From positions 2,984,897-3,048,896 of the forward strand of contig NC_033639.1 in assembly GCF_001540865.1 (NCBI RefSeq): 64,000 bases of DNA, given 5' to 3'. The notes under the pieces are model-generated. The model saw only the letters and a list, made by a program, of their open reading frames with translations. It had not been told where the DNA came from and did not search any database. Source of the stretch: Ananas comosus (lineage: Eukaryota > Streptophyta > Magnoliopsida > Poales > Bromeliaceae). Numbering within the stretch: position 1 is the first letter of the stretch; each line of letters opens with the position of its first letter. Shown piece after piece: positions 1 to 12,258 of the stretch. A program made the translations under genes and the position numbers.

Positions 1-2348
1 CACAAACTCACCTCCTCTATCAGGTGCACCTCCGGGCAATTCAGCTGAAACACATCCCCGAATTCTCGCACAACAGGAATATCATTCAATCTTGACGACT
101 TCTCCGTCACTCACAGTAAATGCTAAAGCCAAATAGGCTACACAACCTCTCCTAATCAACTGTGGGCTCAGCGAAGGAGCTAATAGCATTGCCAAACAGA
201 AACTCTGACGACCCCTTATAAACAAACTCCTGTTGAACGCGGTTCCCTAAAGTCACCGTTTCTGTTCGGCGAATCTATGGTGGCATAATAATGTGTCATA
301 CCAATCGATACCTCAATACTACATCAAACTATTTTTGTAGGTGCCGCAATAAATCCAACTGCATAATCCACGTTGCTACCCTAAATGGACGAGCGAGGGC
401 AAAACTCGAACGAACATCTAGGTATGAGTCAGGTACAGGATCATCGGTCCAGAATGCAAAGTAGGCTAAAGGAATGCTAATGCAACTCGCGAACGTGCGG
501 CGATTCAATAAAAGAATGCGAAGCCCAGTATAAATAATGCAGCGAACACGAATATCATAAAGCATATGATAACCTGCTACGGATCCTCTGTGCGCGGAGC
601 GCCCTCCGTCTGGGCGGCATACATCCGCCCACTCGAACCTGCGGAACTCTCTGACTGGCCGCTGTCCTGGTGGTCCGCTAGACTGATAGGTGCTGTCCGG
701 GTCGCCTGGCTCTCGGAGCTGAGATGCAGTGCCTGAAGCTGGATGAGGTGTAGGCAAAAGAACCTCCTCGGGCACTCGAACAAAGTCCCATCCTGGCGCG
801 AACAAAGAAAACACTGCCCCCTACGCTAATGACACTGTGGCGTACGTGAGTCCACCACATAGATAAAACAACGCGGTGAGTCGACGAGCTCGGGTGCTCA
901 CACGGGGTACTGAAGAACCTCGTTACCCATGCGACCTGACTACTGACTGTCCCTCGATACCTGTTGTCTCCTGAAAGGTTGCTCGACCTGCTCTCTGCTG
1001 TTGTCTCTTTCCCTGTTTCTATCCTACAACGTCTCTTTTCTTCATAATCTCCGCCCCTTTTTCAACGATCAAGGCCGGTTCACTACATCTCGGTAAGGTG
1101 GATAGGTTTGACCGCTGGACTTCAATCGAAAAATCGGCTAGGTCGCAACACTACTCAAAAATGCAGCCTTGTCTCTCATCATCTCTACCACAAAAGGAAC
1201 GGCAGTTGCACGTATCAGGAGAACTCTCGCTCATTACTCTGCCACTGTCTTGTCCGCCCTGCTCAGGTTTCTCAGATCCCTTTCATCTGTCCTCTTTCAC
1301 TCTAGGAAAAATAGGTCGTACAACAATAATTCTTAAATCTGTTCCACGTGAATAGCGGACAAATCAGCACGGGGATCCTCAGCGGAATATCTACCACCCT
1401 ATAAGCCTCGCCATCAAGGTGGTGTGTCGAAACACAAACTCGTACCGCTCCTCACAAAAATGTATCATAGAATAGCTTCTCATGTGCATAACCATTTCTC
1501 GACCAACCCAGTGATCTGCTTTCTCCCCGTCAAGACACGAGGATTGCAGCGACAAATTCATTCAGTTGTTCCATCATCCGCTCTCGTTCTCCTCAGCCCC
1601 CACCATCTCGGGTAACACTGTCCTGATGCTGGCAACAGGTACTGGTGGTGGTACTACTGTCTCCTGTCGGGTCTCTGCCTCGGACTACTGGGTGTGTCAA
1701 GTACAGGTGACTGTGCTTCTCACTGTCGCATCCCTGTCCGGTACTATAGGTATAGGATCCGAAATCCCTGTCAGTCGTCTGTTGCAGTAGTAAATCCTCT
1801 AACCTCTTCATCCTGTCTCCTGCCGACGCGCTGCATCCATTCTGCTGTCGCGCGGCCGCAGACTGCTGAGCAACCAAATCTGTCAGCTTCGCGAGCTGAT
1901 CCTCAACTCATGGATCCCACTAGATCCCGAAGTAGCAGAAGTCCCTCATTCCTCTGCATCTGCCGCCTCAGCTGCCCCGGCGCTTGCGAACGAGTCAACG
2001 GCATCTTAAGCTGTAGCACAAAAACAAACATAAGTCAATAAACCCTATACTACAGAACCTCATTGAGAATATAAATAGCTAATCAAGCGAAAGTAATGAA
2101 ATGTAACGGCCTACTAACTTCCGATGTCACGTTGTCGGCCGCCAACGTGACCACACTGCAAAGTTAGTAGTTGCACATCCCGATCAAAGCTCCTACTATT
2201 CGAGTTATAAGTACCCAATCCAAGTACTTTCGCGAACAACAACCTCGACTAGACATCGTCTCTCACGACCTAATCCTTATAGTCCAACAAGCCTAAGGTT
2301 TGCTAGTGCTACTAAGACCAACGCTAGGCTCCTGATACCACTATAATC
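1..2348 (-). pseudogene. Element A: decayed gag-protease of a Ty3/gypsy chromovirus, cut by the window edge
   Basis: Read on the minus strand this is the internal 5' region of an LTR retrotransposon. Around 1877-1600 a gag N-terminal segment contains MVAQQSAAARQQ and MKRLEDLLLQQ, close to the gag start of element B at 35462-35545. Around 760-590 it has a gag tail ending SSGRMYAAQTEGAP, matching SGRMYAA at the gag/protease boundary of B. Nearer the left edge, about 160-10, are degenerate stretches equivalent to the RRGCVAYLA and REF..VF..ELPG linker before reverse transcriptase. No frame stays open for more than about 160 codons, so this is a heavily mutated pseudogene. The primer-binding site and LTR lie immediately to the right. 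The rest of pol and the 3' LTR should lie left of position 1. Identification rests on similarity to element B inside the same window. Confidence 0.75.
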
Positions 2349-4976
2349 TGTTACGCCCGAGTACCAGGCGGAAGCATAACCGGTACGTGCACAGACCCGC
2401 CATACACCTGCAGTATATAAGGCGTCTACAACCAAGCAAGTTGATAGAGAAGAAGATCATAGAAAATTCTATCCCGATATCAGAGCAAAGTACCAGTCAA
2501 CAATACTATCAACAATAGAGCAAAGGAGTAGTCCAGAAATCTAACCAAAGATGAGTATCACAACTAAAGTATTCTGATCCATACAATAGATATACAGTAC
2601 AGGTATACAAAAAGTAGCACAATGGTAGTCTCTCTATATAAAGGACATACCTCGCCGTAGCCCGAGTAACAAGGTGATCAACTAGCACGCTCTAGTAGTG
2701 CTCAGTAGGCGCGACTCCCTTGCCACGATCCCTAGCCTGCTCCTGTAGATGCTCTGTAAAAACAACCCATAAAAGGGCGTGAGAACTATTAACAATAGTT
2801 CCACGCCTGGCTAAGCCGCCAGCCAGCCTCGGCGAATTACACCACTAGGCTCATGATGTACTAAATGAAAGCGAAAGCAGTAATTGCAAGATATATATAA
2901 TTATGCAATACTAACAGGTAATGAGCATGTAAGCAACATGTAATCACGGCTTCAACAGTAATGGATCAACTGAAATAATAGAAGCAAAGCAACTATGATA
3001 CGCATGAACATAAGCATAAATGTGTAAGTAACTACTATACACTGTAACTGGTAATCATTCATTACTGTCCAATTTCCTTTAGCACTTTCCTTTCATTCAC
3101 AGGGATCTACTCAAGGTAGTCCAGCTTGCGCCGCGCCTAATGGCCCCGTGGTAGTATACACTCCCCACGGCAATCCACTTCGGCACCCAATCCCGCACGG
3201 GCGAGCAACTGTCGCGTAGGCCAACTCCGGAGTGCCGGCTTGTAGGGAGCTACCCTCACAAGCGTGTGCGAATGAGCACAATGGCAAGCAAGCAAAGTCC
3301 ACAGTCCAACATGTCTCAATTATCATGGTTTAGTTCACAATATTCTCGCTCTTGATCCTTTGATCGACATTTCAGTATAACAAATATTAACAACAACTAG
3401 AATCCACTAGTTTAATAAGCATGCAGGAGTAATGTTAATTTACATATGGCATTAAAATCTTTCCACTATTATGGAGACATAAAGCATGTCATTGTTCTCT
3501 ACTTTAGAGTTCAGAGAATGTCATAAGAACGTCGTTGTTCTCTAGTATCTAGGAACATACTAGAACATATTAACTAGTCAGCTTAAACATGAATACTTTA
3601 TGCATGTATGTTCTTTACTTAATAGAGATTTCATTCTACTTAATCATCAAATATCACCATGATATGTTTCCAATTCTCTATCAGTCACATATGCACTCAA
3701 TGCACCTATGCGATTATTCTATTCTGTAAATACATATAGAACATAGAGGAGCTCCACTTGCTCTGGTTAGGTCCGACCCACCTCGTGCTAAGCTCAATCA
3801 GTCCAAAGGAATCCCAAGAATCAGCTCTACTAGGTCTCAATCCTGCTGAACACAAGGCATGAATATCGTATCAAAACTTCAACCGAAAGGTCAAATTTCG
3901 GCGTAATTGGACTTAGTACATAGGAATAGCTTAAATTCCTGTTTTGGTTCAGTTCATTACGTCACGTTAAGCTTCCAGAAGGCCCTCCAATGCTACACGA
4001 AGGCGATCCAAGGGTCAAATACCCTCTCGCTGCGAACAATACCGAAACGACATCAATATAGCCGATTATAAGCCATAATAGTCGAATTCTTGCAATTTCA
4101 GCTTCCTAGCTGAACTTCTTGCTTACCTTAGGTTAGAACACTTTCTAAACCAGCTTCCCAGGTCACCAAATAAGCCCCACGTGGTTCAGAAACCTGCTGC
4201 GAGGATTCAATTCCCAAACTGCATCAATTCGATAGAATAACCCGCGTATAGTCCGAAAAAACTTCATAAATAGCGAAACATCTCTAATAAGCTTCTAGGT
4301 AGCTTATCCCTGGTCTAAGGAGGTTAGTTCACAGCCAAATTCACACATCTTTATTGCTGAAACCTCAGTCAAAACAATTGAAAGAAAACTCTGAAATCTA
4401 AGCTCAACTTGTCTATTAGAACGTTGATAACGGAAGAAAATTGAGTTGATTACCTCCTCAGGCTTCTAACCAGCACCCTGCTGGTTTAGGACAGCAAGGA
4501 GCCTTCCCAAAACACTCTCTCACACGTCCACGGAGGCTCTGCTACACTCGCCGACAGCGAAGAACGAGCGAGGCGACGAAAACGAGCGAAATCGTCGAAT
4601 TCTTGTAGAGAGAGAAAAACCCTAAAGAGAGAGAGAGAGAAATGAAGAAGAAAAGTGCTCTGAGCCTCAGCAACTTCCACTGAGCTCCAGAAGTCGTGCT
4701 GGCTTCATATGGATGAGATCAAGATGTGAAAGTACCAAACTAACCTTGCTGCCACGAATCTGCCAGCTTGTACCGGTACAAGGTGATGGCTGTACCGGTA
4801 CAACAAGCAGAAAATTGCTGATTTTCACAGATCAATGCAATTTCTCACTTTTAGCATTCCAATCATTCTCTAACTTATCCAAAAACTTGTCCAAGTCCTA
4901 TAGAACATGTAGAAGAGTTCCACACATCAATCCTCACACTCGAATTTCGCAATTTGTAAAAATTCAGTGTATTACA
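2349..4976 (-). mobile_element. Element A: 5' LTR (Ty3/gypsy, Del/Tekay-like)
   Basis: On the minus strand the LTR starts TGTAATACACTGAA (at 4976) and ends GGGCGTAACA (at 2349), 2628 bp. The start is homologous to the starts of the element B LTR (TGTGACGCACTGGA), and the end region (2349-2440) matches the end of the B LTR. Eight bases after the LTR end, at 2340-2328, is TGGTATCAGGAGC, a slightly altered initiator-Met tRNA primer-binding site. The U3-like portion holds two TGTACCGGTACA palindromes (about 4771-4803). The right flank 4977-4981 (gatac) is the expected target duplication. Its partner is outside the window, so it cannot be checked. The element is inserted in the 3' LTR of element C. 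Confidence 0.8.
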
Positions 4977-6516
4977 GATACAATCCTCACAAGAGGATAT
5001 CCTATCTACAAGGGTCATAGTGCTTATACTACACTGATTCCAAATGCACAATTCAATAATCGGGAATTCTACTATCCCTAGAATCATGTTATAATGTGTT
5101 ACTACACTAGATTCGATGCCACTCGTTCAAATCATTAGTTGTAAGTATTTCAACTAGTTTATATGCCACTCGTTTATGTTGTAGTGCTTCTTCTACACTA
5201 GTCCAATGTCAACTGTTATCATCATCTCAAGTTCAAGTCGTCACTTATCGTGTCACTATAGAATACCATGTCACCAGATCTAATTCTCATGCATCCTAGG
5301 TTCTTGTGTCAAGCTCACAATGCTACACTACTAAGGAACATGCAAGGAAATAGAAATGTAACTATACAACATCCTATAATGCATAAGTACAACATATGAA
5401 GATATGATCAATAATATGACTTAGACATAAAAGGAAGGCCAACTGCTTCAGGATGACACCCCCCACCTCTTAGCGATGTAACGAGGTTAGGAACCCGGTT
5501 TCGTGATTTTTAGTTGCCACCTCGGCCCTCCAGGGGGAAACGAAGCTGAAAACGTCTTTTTCGACGATATCTTCGCGTAGGCTCGATGAATCGCCGAATC
5601 GACTCCACCAGCGCATCCGACTACCTAGCAAATAGGTATAAAAGAGATCAATCCTAACTTTGGATCTCTTTTTCTCAAAACCCACTTTAGAATCCTAGGT
5701 CGGAACTATTGTAAGAATCCGATGTATAGCTTCGCGATTCAAGCAATAATCATCTACTGCATCTAAGGATTCCATAAAAATTATTTCTAAGGTATAAAAC
5801 ATCAACCCTAGAAATATACCATGGTTGCTCAAAGAGCTTACCTCAACCAAGCTCTTCCTCCAATCTAGGGAAGAAGAAGATGATGAAATCCACCTCCAAA
5901 CCTCGCTCTCCACCAATCCTTCCTCAAGCCTCCACCCTTAAGAGAGCTTCTAGAGAGAGAAAGGGAGAAAGAAAATGGTGAGGAGGGAGTTGCCTGGTTG
6001 TGAACAAGAAAGGAGGAGTTGGGGCCCTTTTATAAACTGCCACAATTGCATAAAAGCCCCTCAAACATTCCCCAATTGCAACAAACCAAACCTGCAGTTT
6101 TCTGCAGTTGGTACCGGTACACGGGTTCTTGTCACCAGTTCAACGATTACGCAGCAGCCAACCCGAGAGCAGCCTTCTCGGGTAGTTGATCTGGTACCGG
6201 TACAGACCAGGGGTGTCACCGGTTTAAAAGCCAAAAACACTCGAACCCGAGAGCAGTTGTTCTCGGGTAGCTGCCTGGTACTGGTACCACCCCAATGTTT
6301 AACCGGTTACAAGTGCCTAGACTGCAGTTTAGCATTTGTTCGACATCTACTTCGCCCTGAGCAATGCTAATACTCAGTTATCCCACTTGGAGTTCAACTT
6401 TAATCCTTCCAACATCTTTGGAATGTCAAATGGAACATGTCCAGGTATCCGTCTCGCCACACTTTGGTCACTTTGACCAAAAGTAGATTATTACTACGAG
6501 GATTCAATATCTTACA
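4977..6516 (-). mobile_element. Element C: 3' LTR, first ~1540 bp (interrupted by element A)
   Basis: Minus-strand LTR start TGTAAGATATTGAATCC at 6516 directly follows a polypurine tract (AAGGAGGGGAGGA) located after the end of the element C pol. U3 carries repeated accggtac and accggttac motifs between about 6110 and 6310. Downstream (about 5590-5460, minus) it contains a region resembling the R/U5 of other LTRs here. The LTR stops at 4977 where element A is inserted, and its remaining part should lie left of the window. The stretch 4977-5460 has no gene. Confidence 0.7.
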
Positions 6517-6585
6517 TCCTCCCCTCCTTAAAAAGAGTTTCGTCCTCGAAACTAACCTAACTTAAACATAAACTCATACCTCGAC

Positions 6586-9202
6586 TCACTCCTTAAAGAG
6601 ATAAGGATGATGCGCTTTCATCACATCCTCGAGTTCCCACGTGGCTTCGCGATCGTCATGATTGTTCCACCAAACTTTAACGTAGGGAATCTCGCGATTT
6701 CTCAACTTTCGCACCTCGCGAGCAATAATAGACACCGGGAACTCTTCGTACGACATATCCTCTTGCAATTCCAGTGGATTATACAACAAAGCATGCTCGG
6801 GATCATGGATATACTTGCGAAGGTTGGAGACATGGAACACGTTGTGAACATCCGCAAGCTTTGGCGGCAATGCAAGCCGGTAAGCTACCCCACCAATATG
6901 GTCTAGCACCTCGTAAGGTCCGATGTACCGGGGACTTAACTTTTCCCGAACTCCGAAGCGCTTCACACCCCTCATAGGTGATACCTTCAAAAAGACGCGG
7001 TCTCCTACCGCAAACTCCAAATCTCGACGGCGCTTATCCGAGTAACTCTTTTGTCTAGATTGCGCCGTGAGCAATCTTTGGCGAGCAAGGCGGACCTTCT
7101 CTTCCACATCTCGCAAGACATCAGGGCCTAATACTGCCCGTTCGCCCACGTTACTCCATTGTATAGGAGATTGGCACTTTCTTCCGTAGAGAGCCTCAAA
7201 CGGTGCCATCCCTATACTTTCTTGGTCACTGTTGTTGTAGACGAACTCAGCCATGCGCAGATGCTCAGTTTGAGGATAGAATGAAGTGTTGAAGTCGAGC
7301 CGTGTGCCGAGCGTTTCCTGCAGGCTTCTCCAAAAGTGTGAAATAAACCGGGGGTCTCGATCCGACACGATCGACTTCAGAACCCCATGCAACCTCATCA
7401 CTTCATCAAGATATACCTGCGCCAACTTGTCACCTGACCAAGTAGTGTGGATCGGTAGGAAATGTGCCGACTTGGTCAAGCGATCCACAATTACCCAAAT
7501 CGCATCGTGGCCAACCGATGAACGGGGCAATCCGACCACGTTCCATAGATATCCTCCCATTTCCAAACGGGAATAGGTAGGCTTTGAAGCTTTCCCGTTG
7601 GAAACCGACGCTCCACCTTAACCTGCTGACATACCAGGTATTGCGCTACAAAGCGCCCAACATCACCTTTCATTCCCGGCCACCAATAGAGCATCTTCAA
7701 ATCTTGATACATCTTGGTGCCGCCCGGGTGGTCACTATAGAGAGACCAATGTGCTTCTTGCAGAATCAACCTGCGGACTTCTTCATTTTCCGGCACACAC
7801 CACCGATTTTGATATCGAGCACACCGCTGGCTTCTATACTGAAATCGCTGCCACACCCACCCTCAATGTCGCCCCGCACCTTTTGGAGATTCAGGTCCGC
7901 GGGTTGCAGACTTTTGATTCTCTCCAAAAAGGTCGGTTGGACTACAAGAGTAGATAGCATAGTCGGAACCTCTGGAGCTACAACCTTAAGATCCATTCGC
8001 CCCTTTTCTTTCCACAAGGGCTCTTGGTTTGTGACCCACAATGCGAGGTTCTCCGCTGACTTTCTGCTAAGCGCATCCGCAACTACATTCGCCTTCCCGG
8101 GGTGGTAGAGGATAGTAACATCATAATCTTTTAATAGCTCCAACCACCGCCGTTGCCTCATATTGAGCTCTTTCTGCGTTAATAGGTACTTCAGACTTTT
8201 GTGGTCCATGTATATCTCGCAATGCGCACCGTACAAGTAGTGCCTCCACAGCTTGAACGCGAAGATCACTGCGGCCAATTCCAAATCATGGATAAGGTAG
8301 TTCTTTTCATAGCTTTTCAACTGACGGGACTCATAAGCGATCACATTTTCGCCCTGCATTAGAACACACCCCAAACCTAGATATGATGCATTGCTGTATA
8401 CCACAAAGTCCTCACCTTGCACCGGTAGGGAGAGCACCGGAGTCGAAGTCAATCTTTCCTTCAACTCCTTGAAACTCCGGTCGCACTCGTCGCTCCAAAT
8501 AAACTTGGTGCCCTTTTGTGTGAGACAGGTAAGTGGAATAACTATTTTCGAGAATCCCTCCATGAACCGTCTATAATAGCTCGCCAAACTCACGAAGCTA
8601 CGAACCTCCGTCACATTAGTCGGGCGAGGCCAATCCTGGATCACCTCAACTTTCCTCGGGTCAACAGAAATTCCTCCCTTGGAAATGACATGTCCTAGAA
8701 ATGCAACTTCTCGGAGCCAAAAGTCACATTTCTTCAACCTCACATAAAGCTTCTCCTCCCGAAGGACTTGTAGCACAAGCCTCAAATGCTCCGCGTGCTC
8801 CTCGTCACTACGGGAGTAGACCAAGATGTTGTCTATGAAGGCCATGACAAATCGATCTAAATAAGCCCGGAATACACAGTCCATCAAATCCATGAACGCT
8901 GCCGGGGCATTGGTAAGGCCAAACGGCATGACCGTGAACTCGTAGTGTCCATACCGCGTGCGAAATGCGGTCTTCTACACATCCTTTGGCTTTATCTTCA
9001 ACTGATGGTAGCCAGACTGAAGATCTATCTTCAAATATACTTGCGACCCCTGCAACTGATCAAACAAGTCGTCGATCCGAGGTAACAGGTTCTTGTTCTT
9101 GATAGTGACCTTGTTCAACTCTCGGTAATCCACGCAAAGTCGAAACGATTCATCCTTGTTTCGCACAAATAATATCGGGGCTCCCCACGGCGAGACACTA
9201 GG
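6586..9202 (-). pseudogene. Element C: gypsy pol remnant (RT, RNase H, integrase, chromodomain), truncated and mutated
   Basis: Minus-strand pieces in order: reverse transcriptase start (9202-8975, with [28 protein letters not shown] and [15 protein letters not shown]); rest of RT and RNase H (8929-7766, with [16 protein letters not shown], then [29 protein letters not shown] sequence and [17 protein letters not shown]); integrase zinc-binding part (7856-7600); integrase core and chromodomain-like tail (7566-6586, REVRKLRNREIPYVKVWW, ATWELEDVM). The final domain order identifies a chromovirus. It is inactive. The RT YxDD box reads FIDN (codon 8830-8828, Asn for Asp), several frames are broken by stops and shifts, and the integrase lacks the segment with the third catalytic residue: FYPQT is joined directly to EHLRMAEF near 7262. 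The 5' end is lost at 9202, where LTR D begins. Confidence 0.9.
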
Positions 9203-10071
9203 TGTAACACACTGGACCTGTGCAAATTGCGAGGTTCGAGTGATTGGATGTGTTCCGAGCTTTTCCACACTTTGTGGAAGGTCGTAGAAGGTGTTGCGAC
9301 CTAAAAAGTTCGAATCCTGGAATTTCAGCTAAGTCCTGAGAGTTTTACTCTCGGGGACCGGTCCCTGCGGGGAGAGACCGGTCCCCCGGCATGGCAACCG
9401 GTCCCTGGCGGATGAGACCGGTCCCCGAGCGCGTTTTCGCGGGGAGAGACCGGTCCCATGCGGGGAGAGACCGGTTCCCGAGAGCAGGTTTTGCGGGATG
9501 GACCTGAGAGACCGGTCCCAAGCAGGGAGAGACCGGTCCCTCAGCCCGAAAACTGTCCAGTCAGGGTAGTGCACAGGTTGCATTGTTGAGGGGCCTAAGT
9601 GGATTTTGTTGCTTGAGAGGGCTTATAGGCCATTTGCTCTCCCTCTCACCCTCATTTCTCTCCCTCACACTCTCTCTACAATCTCTAGAAAGAGAAGAAG
9701 AAGGAGAAGAAGAAGGAGTAGAAGGAGAGCAAGCTTGGAGGCCTTGGAACATCTTCCTCTCCCTTGTTTCTCACCTTTGGTGGCTTTGAGTGTGTGGTTG
9801 GAGCTTTGTGGAGGATCAATCTTCGACCCTTGAGGATTTTGAGCTTGGTTTGGAGCAGGGAGGAGTTTGTTAAGTCGTGTGTGTTGGCAAATTTCGTGGA
9901 TTGAGTCGGAGTCTTGAAGGTTTCGGAGCATATCGTCGAAGAACGAAGAATCGAAGACTTCGGAGAAGGCGGAGATAACTCACGACATGAATCACGATGC
10001 TCAGGTAAAGTCTTTGCTTCATGTTATGGTGATTCATACTTAGGTATCGGCATTAGAATCATTATTATCAA
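9203..10071 (+). mobile_element. LTR D: gypsy LTR 5' part, inserted in element C
   Basis: Starts TGTAACACACTGGACCTGTG at 9203, homologous to the LTR starts of elements A and B. It interrupts the reverse transcriptase of element C. From 9356 to 9545 it carries a dense cluster of accggtccc/accggttcc motifs. A CT-rich tract (9640-9680) and GAA-rich stretch (9690-9735), typical of the leader region of these LTRs, follow. It appears to be broken near 10071 by copia LTR E, and no matching 3' half was identified with certainty. The right boundary is approximate. Confidence 0.65.
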
Positions 10072-11093
10072 TGTTTAGTTGATTAGAAAGTACTTCGGAA
10101 CTCTGCGGAATCCGAAACAGTGCAATGTCTGAAAATTGCACTGTGTACCGGTATAGCCATTGCCCCCGTACCGATACAGCCATCGACTTTTGGCTTCGCA
10201 AATTTGTTCCGTCATTGTGTAACCGGTGACAGCCTTTCGTGTACCGGTACACAGTGTAAAATCGTGAAAACTTTCTAATCCGACTCCAATTGATTCTAAA
10301 ATCTATAAATAAGATGTTGAGGTTCTCTAACACATGAAGCATCACGAGAATACATGTTTGAGAAACCCTAGAGGCTTGGATTTTATCTAAAACCTATTTT
10401 CTACATATTAGCCTCTTTTAGGTCAAATCGAGATATTGAAATTTTATATCTATATGTCGATTTGATCTCCGCTGCGCTTGGAGACCTGGTTTTCATTGAT
10501 ACTCTAAGCGAAGGATCACCATACACATGATGTTCTTCATGACGGCATCGTGGATTCGGCGTGATTGACGGCGGTTCATGGATTCAGATCGTGGGCTCGT
10601 GGATTCGAGTGGCGTTCGTGGATTCGGACGTGAGGGCGTGGACAACCCGGAGGATNTCATTGATACTCTAAGCGAAGGATCACCATACACATGATGTTCT
10701 TCATGACGGCATCGTGGATTCGGCGTGATTGACGGCGGTTCATGGATTCAGATCGTGGGCTCGTGGATTCGAGTGGCGTTCGTGGATTCGGACGTGAGGG
10801 CGTGGACAACCCGGAGGATTGTGCGAGATTCATAGGAGGTTAAGAGAGGTCGAGTCCGTAGAGTCGGTAATCACCTTGTAATCTTTTCTCCTAGTGAATT
10901 ATTTTTTTCGCGTATTGGTCCCGTGGGTTTTTCTCCAAGTTGGAGTTTTCCCACGTAAATCTCGGTGTGCTTTTTATTTTTCGCATTTATTTTATTGCAT
11001 TGGGATTTGTGGTTTTTGGCTATTACACCTATTCACCCCCCTCTAGGTGTTAGATACAATCTAGATAGATCCTTGGGCTCCTTAAAACTTTCA
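10072..11093 (+). mobile_element. Element E: copia (SIRE/Maximus-like) 5' LTR with an assembly duplication
   Basis: The LTR ends TTTCA at 11093, followed at 11096-11107 by TGGTATCAGAGC, a perfect initiator-Met tRNA primer-binding site. The end region (about 10900-11050: cacctattcaccccc preceded by a T-rich stretch) is characteristic of SIRE-type copia LTRs. The left boundary TGTTTAGTTG at 10072 is a guess from the TG rule. Positions 10143-10252 carry four accggt-type motifs. A 163-bp segment (10493-10655) is repeated at 10657-10819 across a single N at 10656, so the true LTR is probably about 860 bp. Confidence 0.6.
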
Positions 11094-11131
11094 ATTGGTA
11101 TCAGAGCGGGATTTAGATAAATTGTTATCTG

Positions 11132-12258
11132 ATGGCCGGAGGCGGAAACATTAATTAACCACCGCTCTTCGACAGCACAAATTATGCCTATTGGAAGGTT
11201 CGCATGAGAGCTTTTCTAATCACAATCGATGAGCGCGTTTGGCAATCAATAGAATTTGGATGGAAACATCCTATTGAAAAGGTCGAGAATGTTGAAACGC
11301 CAAAACTACGAAATAAGTGGACAAAAGATAAAAACGAGTCATCTTCGTTTAACGACAATGGCATAAACGCTTTATTTAATGCATTGTCTCAAACGGAGTT
11401 TACTCGTGTCTCGGCGTATGAAACCGCCAAGGAGATTTGGGATACTCTACAAGTTACGCATGAAGGAACGAGCTTAGTAAATGTCCAAAAATTGCAAATG
11501 CTAACAAGCAAGTTTGATTCAATTTTTATGGACGAAAATGAGACCTTTACCGAGTACTATACGCGTCTACAAAACGTTGTGAATACATGCGCTAACGTGG
11601 GAGAGAAAATCCCGGATGCTAAAGTTGTTAGAAAGATTCTTCGAACTCTTCCGGAACGCTTTCGAGCAAAGGTTGCCGCGATCGAAACGGTTAAGCATCC
11701 GGACGAGATGAAAGTCGAAGAGTTAGTAGGCGCTTTACAAACGTATGAGATGACTTTTCCTACTAATCAATCTTCTTCCAAGTCTTTTTCTAAAAGCACA
11801 GGGGTTGCACTCAAAGCAACAAAGAAAGAAGAAGACGACTCGGATTCCGACGGAGATGTTTCACTTGCCGACTTCGAACATCAACTTGCGCTCATCATGA
11901 AGAAGTTTCGCCGGAATTTCCGAAAGAGCAAATCGAATAAACCTTCAACTTCTAAGAAAAAATCTTTTTCTAAATCATCTTCATCTTCAAAGTCTAAGGA
12001 TAAAAAACTTGCAAAGTCTTCAAAGGAAAAGGATGAATTTGAAGAAGAAATCCAATGTTACAAATGCAAAGGCTACGACCATATTGCTACGGATTGTCCT
12101 TCAAAGAAGACTTATAAGCAAAAGGCTTTGCAAGCAAAAACTTGGGATGACTCTTCTTCTAGTGAATCATCTTCAAGTGACGAAGAAAAGAGTGATCACA
12201 TTGCTTTATTTACTAATACTTCTCTACCTTCGTCTAACATTGTTTGTTTATGTAACAA
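11132..12258 (+). pseudogene. Element E: copia gag (UBN2-type) with zinc knuckle, truncated
   Basis: The frame begins at the ATG at 11132, 25 bp after the primer-binding site, and has a stop at codon 9 (TAA, 11156-11158). It is then open from 11159 to the junction near 12258. It shows the N-terminal NYAYWKVRMRAFLITIDERVW region, the TAKEIWDTLQVTHEGTSLV helix region and EYYTRLQNVVNTC typical of copia gag. A Ser/Lys-rich linker follows, then a CCHC zinc knuckle (CYKCKGYDHIATDC, about 12055-12096) and an acidic/Ser tail. These are features of SIRE/Maximus-like gag, which packages element RNA. Protease, integrase, RT and the 3' LTR are all missing: LTR F replaces them at 12259. The early stop and truncation make it non-functional. 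Confidence 0.85.
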
